From: JASLEW01 sp963732005
GTDB lineage: Bacteria > Acidobacteriota > Thermoanaerobaculia > Multivoradales > UBA5704
Assembly (NCBI GenBank): GCA_963732005.1
Contig: CAVSXT010000005.1
Location: 682,001-746,000 of the forward strand
Length of the DNA stretch: 64,000 nt
Direction: 5' to 3'
Of this stretch, positions 7,790-17,799 are shown piece after piece. Numbering within the stretch: the stretch's first letter is position 1; each line of letters starts with the position of its first letter. The notes below the pieces were generated by a model that made no database searches, was not told where the DNA came from, and saw nothing but the letters and a program-made list of their open reading frames with translations. The position numbers and the translations under genes were made by a program.

Positions 7790-9321
7790 TCATCCACACT
7801 CAACAAGGACGGCCCACGGGCAAGCACCAACCTGCCATAAGGAACCGATGGCGGCGCCCGGGGCCGATCGTTTGCGCCCTCCGCTTCGCTCTGGGCGCGA
7901 AGACCGACAACGCGGTGCCAGCGGCTCTGATGGGTCGAGCGCGCTCGGCGCCAGCGCACCCGCTCGCCGGCAGCGGCGTCTTGGCTGTCGCTGGTCCGTC
8001 GAGCTGGACGACGATGCCGGTGCAACCACTGCTTTTTTTCCTGGCTGCCCTGCCCTTGCATCGCCGCTGCCGCCTTCGCGGCCACCGACCCTGCCGTTGA
8101 GAGATCCGACGGCTCGCGTCCGACCCAACCGCGAATCGCAGCACCGGCAGCGTGCCGGAGAGTGCCGGCAGCCTGCCTCGCTTGGCGACGCTGCGCAGCA
8201 CGGGCGACCTGCGCTTGCCGCCGGGACTCGCGAACCCGACGCCGCTGCCCACGGCAGCTCCGCGAGCGACCCGCTGCGAGCGCCACCCGCAGCCGATCGC
8301 CGATCGGCGAACCGCTCGCCGGGCGGCCACGGCAGGCGCGATCCCCGAACCGCTGCCAGCGTGCTCGACCGGCAGCCGCCGGCAGGCCGTGGCAGCCTGC
8401 CGGTTGGCGTGCCGGCAGGGCTCGCCGGAGTGCCGGCAGGACTCGCTGAGGTGCAGGCAGGGCTCGCGGGAGTGCCGGCACCGTGCCGGCAGGTCCAAGA
8501 GGCGGCTGCCGGCACGCTGCCGGGAAGGAGCCAGCGAGCCGGCACCACCGCCGGCACCGGGCAACCACCAGAACCGCGGAGCTCCGGCAGCGACCTGCCA
8601 GAGTGCCGGCAACGCCCGCCTGCCAGCTGCACCAGTTGGCCTGGAGCGGCGGTCAGTTCGCGGGCTCCGCGCCGGCTCTGGGCCTGGCGGCGGGGGCAAT
8701 GACGAAGATGAGCGATCTCGGCTTGCTGGGAGACGAAGCTGCGGCCGCAACCCGCGCGACAAGCGATTCCCTGCGCCGCAGCCTGCGGCAGCGCAGCACC
8801 AGCTGCCGCTCCTGCCGGCAGGACGCGTCGCTGCCTGCCGGCAGGTCGATGGCGGCAGCGACCCGCGGCGCCGTCCCGACTCCGGCAGCGCCACCAGCTT
8901 GAGCGGCCCAGGCAGCGCTGGCGAGCACGCAGCCGGCAGCGGTCAGCTCGTGCGCGAGGGCGGCGAGCAGCGCCCACGTCCACGCGAGCCTGCCGGCGCC
9001 GAGCACCTGGGGCAGGGTGCGCGCGGACAGCCCGGCGACGATCAGCGGCAGCACCAGGCCGCCGGAGGCGGCGAGCACCGGCAGCCAGGCGGCGGCCAGG
9101 GTGCGGCGCCAGGGCCGCACCTGGGCGACGGTGTGGGCGAGGTAGAGATTGCCGCCGGTGAGCACCAGGGCGGTGCCGACGCCGGCGAGGACGAGGAGGG
9201 CACGCTCGGTCGGGGCCGGGACCGGCATCCGATCGGCGCCGAGCAGCGCGAGAACGAGACGCGGGGCCTGCACCGCGATGGCGGCGAGCGCGATGGCGAG
9301 GCCGGCGCGGCGAGATGTCAT
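7790..9321 (-). CDS. Putative four-TM membrane protein with C2HC-type finger and repetitive tail (frameshifted)
   Basis: From ATG 9321 the product opens with about four membrane spans (LAIALAAIAVQAPRLVLALL; RALLVLAGVGTALVLTGGNL; WLPVLAASGGLVLPLIVAGL; TWALLAALAHELTAAGCVL). This layout is common in small conjugation or plasmid-associated DUF2637-like proteins. The first frame loses sense after about residue 160. A neighbouring frame then gives a compact zinc-finger-like segment (CRAGCGRSFVSQQAEIAHLR, then HC) and a long Ala/Gly/Pro/Ser tail with heptad repeats (ASPAGTP), staying open to 7790. I infer one gene of about 510 codons with an indel near 8800. The tail boundary is uncertain. It may instead be a shorter membrane protein ending near 8650. 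Confidence 0.4.
8031..8124. repeat. Direct repeat D2 (about 95 bp)
   Basis: This is the partner of D1 at 7227-7322, in the same orientation and about 800 bases apart. Both begin with a T7 run followed by CCTGGCTGCCCTGCCCTTG. Confidence 0.6.
8409..8492. repeat. 21-bp tandem repeats with TGCCGGCA palindrome (iteron-like or heptapeptide-coding)
   Basis: Three 21-base units start at 8409, 8430 and 8451. Each opens with GTGCCGGCAGG (one copy GTGCAGGCAGG), followed by RCTCGC and a variable end. Two more half-units, GTGCCGGCA, sit at 8472 and 8483. The surrounding 8.15-8.85 kb contains many further TGCCGGCA octamers. A 21-base period equals one DNA turn pair and also seven codons. Confidence 0.6.
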
Positions 9322-9400
9322 GCGGTCTCCGGCTCGTCCGTCTCACGTTTCCAGGGTCGCTCGGCGCCCCGCAACCAGGTCCGCCGAGGTTGGGGTTGCC

Positions 9401-9637
9401 GCTCCCATAGATGGCCAAGCCGGCGCCGGCCCGGCCTGCCACGCCCCGGCGCCGAGCCGCACGCGGGCTGCGGCCGGCTCGCCGCCCCGCGCCGTCCCAC
9501 GCCCGCCCGCGTTCGCCGGCGCGCGCCGGAGCATGCCCGGGCAAAGCGCACCGGCCTGCCGGAAGGGGCCTGCCGCGCCCGCATTCCCGCCCATAGATGA
9601 CCATGCTCCCCATATATGGGAGCTTGGTCATCTATGG
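9401..9637. promoter_or_regulatory. Large inverted repeat plus third half-site between primase and membrane-protein genes
   Basis: CCATAGATGACCATGCTCCC at 9591-9610 and GGGAGCTTGGTCATCTATGG at 9618-9637 are inverted repeats with one mismatch and a CATATAT spacer. A third related site, CTCCCATAGATGGCCAAGC, lies at 9402-9420. There is no T-run, so a terminator is unlikely. The 9322-9670 gap holds no convincing gene. It may be an operator, replication origin or partition site. Confidence 0.5.
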
Positions 9638-9670
9638 ACGCCTTGGCCCCGCCGCGACCCTGCCTGGCCA

Positions 9671-11498
9671 TCACCTCTCCCCCTCGGGCGCCGCCGGCAG
9701 CCCGTCCAGCGACCAGCGCCAGCTGCCGCCGGGCCCGTAGCCCTGGCGCCGGGCCGCGATGCCTTCCAGCTGCTTGGCGCGGCGCAGGGTGTGCTCGGCG
9801 ATCCCCGCCTGGCGGGCGGCGGCCCAGATCTCGTTGGTGGCCACCGGACCGGCGCCGAGCAGGCTGCGCAGGAAGGCCCGCGCCTCGTCGAGCGACGAGA
9901 GGTCGTTGCCGGTGGCCTCCGGGGCGAGCAGGTCGCTGGCGCGCAGCGGGCTCGCCCCGGCCCAGCGGAAGCCCTGCTCGTCGATGGCGTAGGCGAGCGT
10001 CGGCCCGACCGCGGCAAGATTGGACTTGATGTGCACCAGCGCCCGCTCGGCGTCGTCGTCGGCGCCGCAGCCGGCCAGCAGCACCGAGCGCGCCGCGGCG
10101 GTGAAGTCGATCGAGCCCTGGCCGGCGTAGATGCTGCGGCTGCCGCGCGACTTGTTGAGGTGGCGCACGGCGAGCACGGCGCAGCCGTGGCGGTCGGCGA
10201 GCCGCGCCAGCGGCGCGAGGATCGCCCGCACCTCGTTGGCGCGATAGGCGTCGGTCTTGGCGCCGAGATAGGCCACGATCGGGTCCAGGATCACCAGGCG
10301 CGGCCGGTGCTCGGCCAGCGCCTGCTCGATCTCGGCGAAGTCGTCGGCCTGGGCCAGGTCGAGCGGCTGGTCGTGCAGGAGCACCGCGTCGCAGTCGGCG
10401 CCCAGCAGGTCGAGCCGCGGGCGCAGCGTGTCGCCGAGGCCGTCCTCGGCGGTGAAGATCAGCGTGCGGAAGGGCGCAAACGGCGCCGCGCCCGGCAGGC
10501 CCTGGCCGCGCGAGCCCGCGGTGGCGAGCGCCGCGGCGATCCAGCTCTTGCCCTGGCCGGGATCGCCCTCGAGCAGCGTCAGCTTGCCGCACGCGATGTA
10601 GGGCCGCCAGAGGAAGACCACCGCCTGCGGCGGGATGTCCGAAGCGCGCCGGACACGCGACGGACGCCCCGCCGGGGATCGCGCTGGCGAGAGGTCCGCC
10701 GGCAACGCCGCGGGCGCCGCGGCGGCCAGCTCCTCGAGCTCGCGGCGGATCTCCGCCGCCGTGCGGCCCGCGCGCTCCCGCTGCGCGATCCAGTCCGAGA
10801 CGTCGCCCTTCTCGGCCAGACCCGCCAGCTCGAGCACCCGCACCTCCGCCGCGGCGCACCGCGCATCGTCGTCAGGCTTCTGGCGACGGTTTCGGCATGC
10901 CGCCGGCCCGCCAGGTCGTGGTCCGGCAGGATCACCACCGGGCGCCGCGCAGCGCCGCGCCGTAGGTCGCCCGCCACTTGCCGGCGCCGCCGGGGTTGGT
11001 GGTGGCGGCCAGGCCCAGCGCCGCCAGGCGGTCGGCGTCCTTCTCGCCTTCGACGAGGAACACCGGCTCGCCGGCCGCCATCGCCGCCGCCGTCTCCGGC
11101 AGCCGGTAGAGCACCCGCTCGATGCCGTCGAGGTTCCAGGCCCAGCCGCCGCCCGGCAGCGGCCGGCGGCAGGCGAAGGGCTTGCCCCGCTTGCGCAGCA
11201 CCTGGAACAGCAGGCGGCCGTCGCCGTCGCGGTAGTCGTAGACCGCCTCGACCTCGGCGAGCAGCTCGCCGCCGGCGGCCGGCAGCTCGAGGCCGAGCCG
11301 CGCCGCGAGGTCGCGCCAGCCGCCGCCCGCCTGGCACACGTCGCAGAACCAGGTCCGCTTCTCGCGGTTCCAGCGCGCCGAGGGATGGCGGTCCTCGTGC
11401 GCCGGGCAGAGGAAGCGCAGCTCGGGACCCTCGCGGCGAGCCTGCCTCGCCGCGAGGGCGCGTTCGATCGCCGCCAGCTGGGCGCGGTCGGAGGTCAT
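9671..11498 (-). CDS. Primase-helicase: CHC2/Toprim primase fused to RecA-like AAA_25 ATPase (two frameshifts)
   Basis: From ATG 11498 the product starts with a CHC2-like zinc finger (RFLCPAHEDRHPSARWN, then WFCDVCQAGGG). A Toprim segment follows (VFLVEGEKDADRLAALG; after a shift, VVILPDHDLAGRRHAETVA). The second half is a RepA/DnaB-like RecA fold with Walker A (EGDPGQGKSWIAAA) and Walker B (RLVILDPIVAYLG), ending at 9671. It would prime and unwind DNA for element replication. Phase changes near 10927 and 10870 split it into three frames. The reconstructed length is about 608 residues, normal for plasmid/ICE primase-helicases. Upstream on the same strand is the HTH gene at 11516-11719, 17 bases away, so the two form an operon. 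Confidence 0.75.
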
Positions 11499-11515
11499 CG
11501 CCGGGAGCGCCGCGC

Positions 11516-11719
11516 TCAGCCGCGGACGGCCAGGTCGTCGGAGGTGCTTCGCCGCCGGTTCGCCGCGATCCAGGAGTCCAGATCCTCGAGCCGGTAGCGG
11601 ACGGCGCTTCCCAGCCGGATGAAGGGCGGGCCGCCGCCGGTGACCCGGTGCTTCTCGAGCGTCCGCGGCGACAGGTTGCAGCGTTCGGCGGCTTGTCGGG
11701 TGTTGAGCAGGACGGACAT
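11516..11719 (-). CDS. AlpA/excisionase-family helix-turn-helix protein
   Basis: This 67-residue protein starts at ATG 11719. It has a MerR-like HTH_17 fold (LLNTRQAAERCNLSPRTLEK, then GGGPPFIRLGSAVRYRLEDL and DSWIAANRR), the signature of AlpA-type regulators and recombination directionality factors on integrative elements. It lies just upstream of the primase-helicase gene on the same strand. It may regulate that operon or act with the integrase. An AT-richer stretch with TATATCATGATATGATGG at 11840-11857, about 120 bases before the start, is the likely promoter region. Confidence 0.75.
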   Translation of the reverse strand: MSVLLNTRQAAERCNLSPRTLEKHRVTGGGPPFIRLGSAVRYRLEDLDSWIAANRRRSTSDDLAVRG

Positions 11720-12477
11720 CACGAGCACCTCGCAGTCGTAGGGCCGGGCGAGCCGGCGCAGGTTGAAGGGGCCAATGGAGGCCCTGGCAGGCGTTCCCAC
11801 CGCACCTTGACTCCACTGTGACCCTCTATTCATGGTCTATATCATGATATGATGGTCGTATGAGGATGTCTAGCACGCCACAGGCTTATACGTTGGCCTC
11901 AGAGGAGCTTGAGAGCAAGAGAGCCGCCTGTTAACTCCGTTACCAGGCGGGCATTCTCGCCTTCGGCTCGAATGCCATGGACCGGTCCCGGCTGATCACC
12001 TTCGACCCGTCCCGACTCGGGCGAGGTCGCGCACCGCGCCACCGCGCCCGGTGAGGCTCGGCGCACGCCCGCTATCCGGTGCCGCTCCCCGATCGTCACC
12101 GCTGCGCTCTCCGACCCTCGTGCGACTCACCGGTCGAAGTGCCGGCCCTGCCGGCTTCGCCGCACGTTCGTCGGCCTTTGCATCTCTGCTTTTCCAGGTA
12201 GGGGGTCGATCATCGTTGCCTCGCCGCCCGCCGCTCGTGGCTCCATCGGCATCGACCCGGCCGCTGCCACCTTCTGCGCGTCGTTGGTAAGTTTCAGACG
12301 GGCAGCCCACCGGCGTTGCCTTCGCTCACCGGCGTCGGGCCCGGCCTTCGGCGTTGCCGCCAGCACCGGCGTCAGCCGCCCGCTCCCGGACCGCCACGGC
12401 AACGCCGGACCGCCTGGGCGGGAAGGGCGCCTTCGCTGCGCTCGGCGCCTGCGAGGCCCTGGACCGAGGCGACGGCC
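11720..12477. other. Gene-free stretch between divergent HTH and mobC genes; possible oriT
   Basis: No supported gene lies here. A hairpin at 11924-11950 (CCGCCTG ... CAGGCGG with inner TAAC/GTTA) lies in the stretch. An AT-rich palindrome (ATATCATGATAT) sits near 11842. The position directly upstream of mobC and the relaxase gene is where a transfer origin is usually found. A nick site cannot be named. Confidence 0.35.
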
Positions 12478-13020
12478 ATGAGCCGGTCCCACCTCGTCGC
12501 CTTCCGGCTCACCCCCGAGGAGCATGCGCGTCTGACCGCCGCGGCGCAGGCGGGCAGGCTCGCGCCCGCCGCCTGGTGCCGCCGCACCGTCCTCGAGCAG
12601 CTCGCCGCCGGCGACGCGCCTGCCGGCGCGCCCCTCGCCACCGCCGGGACGGCGCCCGTCGCCGCCGTCGCGGGCGACCCGGCAGCTGGGGCGGCCGAGC
12701 CCGAGCCGCTGTCGTGCGTCGTGGGCGCCCGGCTCACCCCGAGCCAGTACTTCGATCTCGAAGCCCGCGCCAAGGGCGCCGGCGTCACCGTCGGCACCTA
12801 CCTGCGCCACCTGGTGCGCGGCCGGCCGCCGACGGCGCGCTGGCCGCTCGCCCGCGCGGCGATCGTCCAGCTCGCCAGGGCCGGCAACAACTTGAACCAG
12901 CTGGTCAAGCTCGCCCACTCCGGCACCCTGCTGTCGGTCGAGCTCCTCGGCGCCGTCCAGAGCGTCCTGGCCGAGGTGCGAGCCGTCCGCCGCGCCCTCC
13001 AGGTGGAGCCGCGCGGGTGA
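12478..13020 (+). CDS. mobC: MobC-family relaxosome accessory protein
   Basis: This 180-residue protein starts at ATG 12478 after GAGGCGACGG. The N-terminal half has a ribbon-helix-helix-like segment (HLVAFRLTPEEHARLTAAAQ), repeated in looser form at about residue 85 (GARLTPSQYFDLEARAKGAG). The C-terminal part carries the MobC hallmark LARAGNNLNQLVKLAHSG. MobC proteins bind oriT and help the relaxase melt and nick it. The stop overlaps the relaxase GTG start (GTGA at 13017), so the two are translationally coupled. Confidence 0.8.
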   Translation: MSRSHLVAFRLTPEEHARLTAAAQAGRLAPAAWCRRTVLEQLAAGDAPAGAPLATAGTAPVAAVAGDPAAGAAEPEPLSCVVGARLTPSQYFDLEARAKGAGVTVGTYLRHLVRGRPPTARWPLARAAIVQLARAGNNLNQLVKLAHSGTLLSVELLGAVQSVLAEVRAVRRALQVEPRG

Positions 13021-16020
13021 CCACCTTCAAGGGCGGCCGCAAGTCCGGGACCGGCGCCAGGACCGGGCTCGGCCGCAGCTTCGGCGGACTCATCCGCTAC
13101 CTCCAGCAGGGGCACCGCGACCGCCCCGACCTCGCACGGGTCGCCTGGTCCAGCACCCGCAACCTCGACACCGAGGACCCCGCCGAGGCGGCCCAGCTGA
13201 TGCGCTACGCGGCCAGCGAGAACCCCAGGGTCGAGGAGCCCGTCTACCACTTCGGCCTCAGCCTGGCCGCCGGCGAGCACCTCACCCGCGAGCAGTGGGA
13301 GGACGCCGCCGGCCGCGTCCTCCGCCGCATGGGCCTCGCCGACCACCAGGCGGTCCTCATCGCCCACCGCGACACCGAGAAGGAGCACGTCCACATCGTC
13401 GTCAACCGCATCGGCGACGACGGCCTCGCCTGGCGGCCCTTCCGCGACATGGTGCAGGCCCACGAAGCCATCCCCGCCATCGAGATCGAGTACGACCTGA
13501 GCCGCACCGGCCGCGAGCAGGCGCCCCCCGACCTCGGCGCCGGCGCCGTCCGCGAGGCCATGCGCACCGGCGTCCAGCCCCTGGCCGACCGCGTCCGCGA
13601 GGAGGCCGGCCACGTCTTCGCCCAGGCCACCGGCTGGGTGGAGCTCGAAGCGGGGCTCGCCGAGCTCGGCTACCGGCTCGAACCGGCCGAGCGCGGCTCC
13701 GGCCTGGTCGTCACCGACGGCAGCCGCCGCGTCTCGCTCTCCAAGGTCGACCGCAACCTGAGCGGCCCCAAGCTCGCCGCCCGCTTCGGCGAGACCTTCC
13801 GCGAGCACCGCGAGCGCCACCCCGAGCCGCCGCAGGTCCAGCGCCAGGCCGGCGCCCGCGAGCGCGAGCCCCTCGCCGGCGCCACCCGCGGCGAGCGCGC
13901 CGCGGCGCTGATCGACCGCCTGACCGCGACCCGCGCCACCTTCACCGAGGCCGACGTCCAGCGCGCCGCCTTCCACGAGCGCGACAGCCACGCCCTCGCC
14001 GAGCGCGCGCTCGACCGCGGCGAGACTGTGAGCGTCGGCAGGGACGCCCGCGGCGTGACCCACTACGCTGCGGCCGACTACCTGCGCGACGAGGCGCGGC
14101 TCTTCCACGCCGCCGGCGAGCTCGCCGCCCGCCAGGACCTCGCCTCGATCCCGGCGACGTCCAGCGCGCCCTCGACCGCGCGCCGCGGCTCTCCGCCGAG
14201 CAGCGCGACGCCGTCCTCGCCGCCACCACCCGCGACGACCTCGCCCTCATCGTCGGCCGCGCCGGCGCCGGCAAGACCACCACCGCCGCCACCATCGCCG
14301 AGGCCTACCGCGAGGCTGGCTACGAGGTGCTCGGCGGCGCCCTGGCCGGCAAGGCCGCCGACACCCTGCAGCGCGAGACCGGCATCCACTCCCGCACCCT
14401 CCACAGCTGGGAGTACTCCTGGGACCGCGGCGAGATCCTCGACCGCCGCTGCGTGCTGGTCATCGACGAGGCCGGCATGGTGGACGCCCGCCAGCTCTCC
14501 CGCGTGCTCGACCACGCGGCCAGCCAGCGCGCCAAGGTCATCCTGCTCGGCGATCCCGACCAGCTCAAGCCGATCGGCCCCGGCGACGCCTACCGGGGCC
14601 TGCTCGAGCAGCACGCCCCGGCCCGCCTCGAAACCATCCGCCGCCAGGCCGAGCCCTGGCAGCGTGAGGCGTCCGAGGACCTCGCCGGCGGCCGGGTCGC
14701 GCCGGCCCTCGACGCCTACCAGCAGGCCGGCCGCCTCCACGTCGCCGACACCCGCGACGCCGCCCGCGCCGACCTCCTCGGCCCGCTACGCCGCCGATCG
14801 CGCCGCCGACCCCGGCCGCGGCCAGCTGGTGCTCGCCTACCGCAACGACGACGTCGCCCGGCTCAACACCGGCATCCGCGACCAGCGCCTGGCCGCGGGC
14901 GAGCTCGGCGCCGGCGTCACCGTCGCCGGCGCCGACTACGCCGCCGGCGACCGCCTGGTCTTCCTCAAGAACGACCACCAGGGCCGCGAGGTGACCAACC
15001 TCGGCCGCGCCAAGGGCCAGGCCGTCGGCGTCAAGAACGGCACCCTGGCGACCCTCGAGCGCGTCTCGCCCGACCGCTTCGTCGCCCGCCTCGACGACGG
15101 CCGCCGGGTGGCCTTCCATCCCGGCCAGTACGACCGGATCGCCCACGGCTACGCGGTCACCATCCACAAGAGCCAGGGCGCCACGGTGGACCGCACCTAC
15201 GTCCTCGCCGACCCGCTGATGAACCGCAACGCTTCCTACGTCGCCCTCACCCGCCATCGCGAGGGCGTCCAGGTCTACACCGACCGCCAGACCTTCGCCG
15301 ACCGCGAGCACCTCGACCGCGCCCTGTCCCGCGCCCCTTCCAAGGATCTCGCCCGCGACTACGCCGCCGCCGCGATCGAGCGCCAGGCCGCCCGCCTCGC
15401 GCCGCTCGAGAACCAGGCCAGCAACCTACGCCACGAGATCCAGCACGTCCGCTGGGACCTGTCCATCGTCGAGCATGCCGTCACCGCCGCGCGCGACCTC
15501 GCCGCCGATCGCGCCAACCTGGTGTAGGCGGCCGGGCGCGTCTACACCCATCCGGCCCAGGTGGTCGAGCGCCTGACCGCCGACCCGCGTGCGTCGAGCG
15601 GCTCAGAGCCGGCCACGCCGCCGTCTACGGCCAGGTCCACGGTCGCGCGGAGAGCCTCCTCCGCCGGCCCGATCGGACCCAGCAGGAGGCCCTCGGCGCC
15701 GTGCCCACCCTGCGCTCCGCTCTCGATCGCTATCACGGCTCAGAGCGCGCCGCAGCCCAGGCGCAGCAGGCCGCGAACGCCATCGGCGAGAGCCTGCCCA
15801 AACTGCGCGACCAGCTGCAACACCTCAACAGGCCTTGCAGCGAGTGGAGCAGGCGATGAAGGGACCCGAGAAGGCGATCGAGGCCATCGTCCGCGAGATA
15901 GGTCCGGAAGCGGCCAGGCTGGCCGTCTCGGCGCTCGCCCGAGAACTTCCCTTCGCCGTCGAGCTCGCCATCCGAGCGGTCGAGAGAGTCCTGGAACGTG
16001 GACTAGGACTTGGCCGCTGA
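13017..16020 (+). pseudogene. Relaxase fused to RecD/TraA-like helicase, several frameshifts and one in-frame stop
   Basis: GTG 13017 opens a VirD2/MobA-type relaxase domain (SFGGLIRYLQQG; HFGLSLAAGEHLT; metal motif KEHVHIVVNRI at about residues 122-132) that would nick oriT. A linker follows, then a superfamily 1 helicase: Walker A GRAGAGKTTTAATIAE, Walker B RCVLVIDEAGMVD, GDPDQLKPIGPGD and the final motif AVTIHKSQGATVD. The reading phase changes near 14145 and again near 14785. A TAG at 15525-15527 interrupts a sensible continuation (VYTHPAQVVERLTADP). Further C-terminal helices lie in other phases up to a stop at 16020. About 1000 residues would be normal for TraA-like proteins. As written the gene is broken in at least five places. 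It could be decayed or badly called. Confidence 0.75.
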
Positions 16021-16340
16021 TGCTAACCAGACCGTCGCTCCCGATTTGATTCGCTGGCTCACGTCTGAGAACGCTTCGCGAATTCACAGGAGCCTCGCCG
16101 GGGCCGCCGACGAACCAGACCCGGCCGAGGAGTAGTGCCGGCGGCCCGCACGTCTTGTTGCCAGCCTGGGCGGGAACGGAATGGGGGATGCGCATCAAGT
16201 CGCCCCGCCCTACTTTTCTCGGCCGACGGCCCCTGCTAGATAGCCCTCGTGCGGCAACTCGCGTCCTATGCACTCCACGCTCAGTCGGGACCCTCCCCAG
16301 GTACTCTGGAGGCATCAGCGGTTCTTGGAAGGGTCGATGA
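16021..16340. other. Gene-free spacer between relaxase and lower-GC cargo
   Basis: I see no supported gene, RNA or repeat here. GC content begins to fall toward the right end, marking the start of the TIR-containing cargo. Confidence 0.4.
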
Positions 16341-17767
16341 ATGGCTCGGCTCAAAGGGTACCGCCGAACGAGGTAGCAACCAGTTAGCACTTCAGGACGG
16401 GCGCATCGCATCTCTTGTCAGATCAACTACGCAAAGCTCTCTCGGGACAGTGAAGGAGTTGTTTTAACTGAACCCACGGGAAATGGCTGGTTCCGGACCT
16501 ATGTTGGCATTGCAGACTCGCCTGGCAGCCTTGACGTTGCGGTAAGCCTTGCGGCAGCTTCTACAACCTTGACCCCGCTTTCACTTGACGTTCATTGCCC
16601 ACGCCTTATCAGAAGCCTTCTCGAAATGCCCGCAACTTGGGCCTATGCTGGAACTTTATTGCCGTCATCCGCGAAGATATTAAGTGGCGACGATGGCGGT
16701 GACGAGTTTACAGACTCCGCGTGGGACCCCACGAGGTCAGTGCCCGTCGTGGCTGTTTCGGATGAATATGGAGCAGTACTCTATCCCGGAATTGTCGAGG
16801 CACTGGCCAAGGACCTCGCTGGCCTTGCAGCTGTAGCCCGGCTAGATCCGGCGGCATCTTGGAGGATCACGCGACGGAAAGGAAAGGAGTGGTCGTGCTA
16901 CGGTGGAGCGATCCGCCTTTACTGGCCCGGGATCGGCGCGGGTTCAGGTCCCTACGAGCATCCCCTTTGGACAACTCGGCGATTGCTTTCGGGTGTAGTT
17001 GACACCGAAAGTGCCGCGATGCGTATCCGGTCTCAGTTGCGCAGGCGCATTCTTGGCCAATCTGCTTTCGCCGTCTCCGAAGCCCCAATCTTCGGCCTAA
17101 TCCGGCGCACCTCAAGCGCTGAAGAGCTTTCAGCCTTACGGAAAAAAGCCGTTGAGAACGCAGACTACCAGGCGCTTGCCGACGGATTCTCCAACGAGCT
17201 GCTTAAGGTGCAGGCGGCTCTTGACCAGCGGGAAGAGCAAAACGCCTCTTTGCGCCAACAAGTTCGCGATCTCCAGCTTGCCGTGAGGTGGAGAGACCAG
17301 GAACCAGGAGCAATCGAGCCGATCCCGAGGTACCTCCGTCAACGGTCGAGGAGGCTTATCTAGAGGCATTAGATCAGTTTGGCGAGGCACTTATCTTCGG
17401 TGAGAACGTGGAGGACGGAATTGGCCAACTCGCCAGTGACGCCGGGCCGCCTGATAAGGTTCTATCCTATCTCAGAGAGTTGGCTAATCTCACCGAAGCT
17501 AGACGCAGAGGGCCGCTCGGCCTGACGACGGTAAAGTGGCTTGAGTCGCGTGGTGTTAGCTGTTCGCAGGAGTCTGAAACGATACGGAATTCGCCAAGCG
17601 AACAAGCTATCCGTACTTGGGGCGACGGCTCTGGTGGTCGCAGAGCCTTCAATCTTCATCTCAAGCCAAGCGATGTGACCTCGCCAGATCGATGCGTCAG
17701 AGTTTATTTTGACTTTGACGACGGCGAGAAGAAGACGCGCATTGGCTGGATTGGCCCCCATCTATAA
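16341..17767 (+). CDS. Unknown protein convergent with TIR gene; coiled coil plus C-terminal beta domain (one stop, one frameshift)
   Basis: ATG 16341 (MARLKGYRRTR) meets a TAG at 16374-16376. The same frame then continues with sense (ISCQINYAKLSRDSEGVVLT; WFRTYVGIADSPGSLDVAVS; SWRITRRKGKEWSCYGGAIR). A coiled coil lies at about residues 275-320 (NELLKVQAALDQREEQNASL). Near 17325 the phase drops by one. The rest (EEAYLEALDQFGEALIFGEN; AFNLHLKPSDVTSPDRCVRV; TRIGWIGPHL) ends at 17767. The total is about 475 residues. I do not recognise a catalytic domain. The last block resembles C-terminal blocks I have seen on defence-island proteins. GC content is clearly lower than the flanks, as in the TIR gene, so both probably arrived together. 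TTG 16569 is an alternative start if the TAG is real. Confidence 0.5.
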
Positions 17768-17799
17768 GCGGTCACCTTTCCATTCCGCCACGATCGAAC

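Noticed and set aside
8409..8492. CRISPR array
   Set aside because: Units are contiguous 21-mers with no spacers, and no cas genes are present.
9591..9637. Rho-independent terminator
   Set aside because: The stem is AT-mixed with no T-run after either arm, and a third copy of the motif exists nearby.
9149..11821. A plus-strand open frame of about 890 codons over the primase region
   Set aside because: It is antisense to the zinc-finger/Toprim/RecA-like motifs, which are unmistakable on the minus strand.
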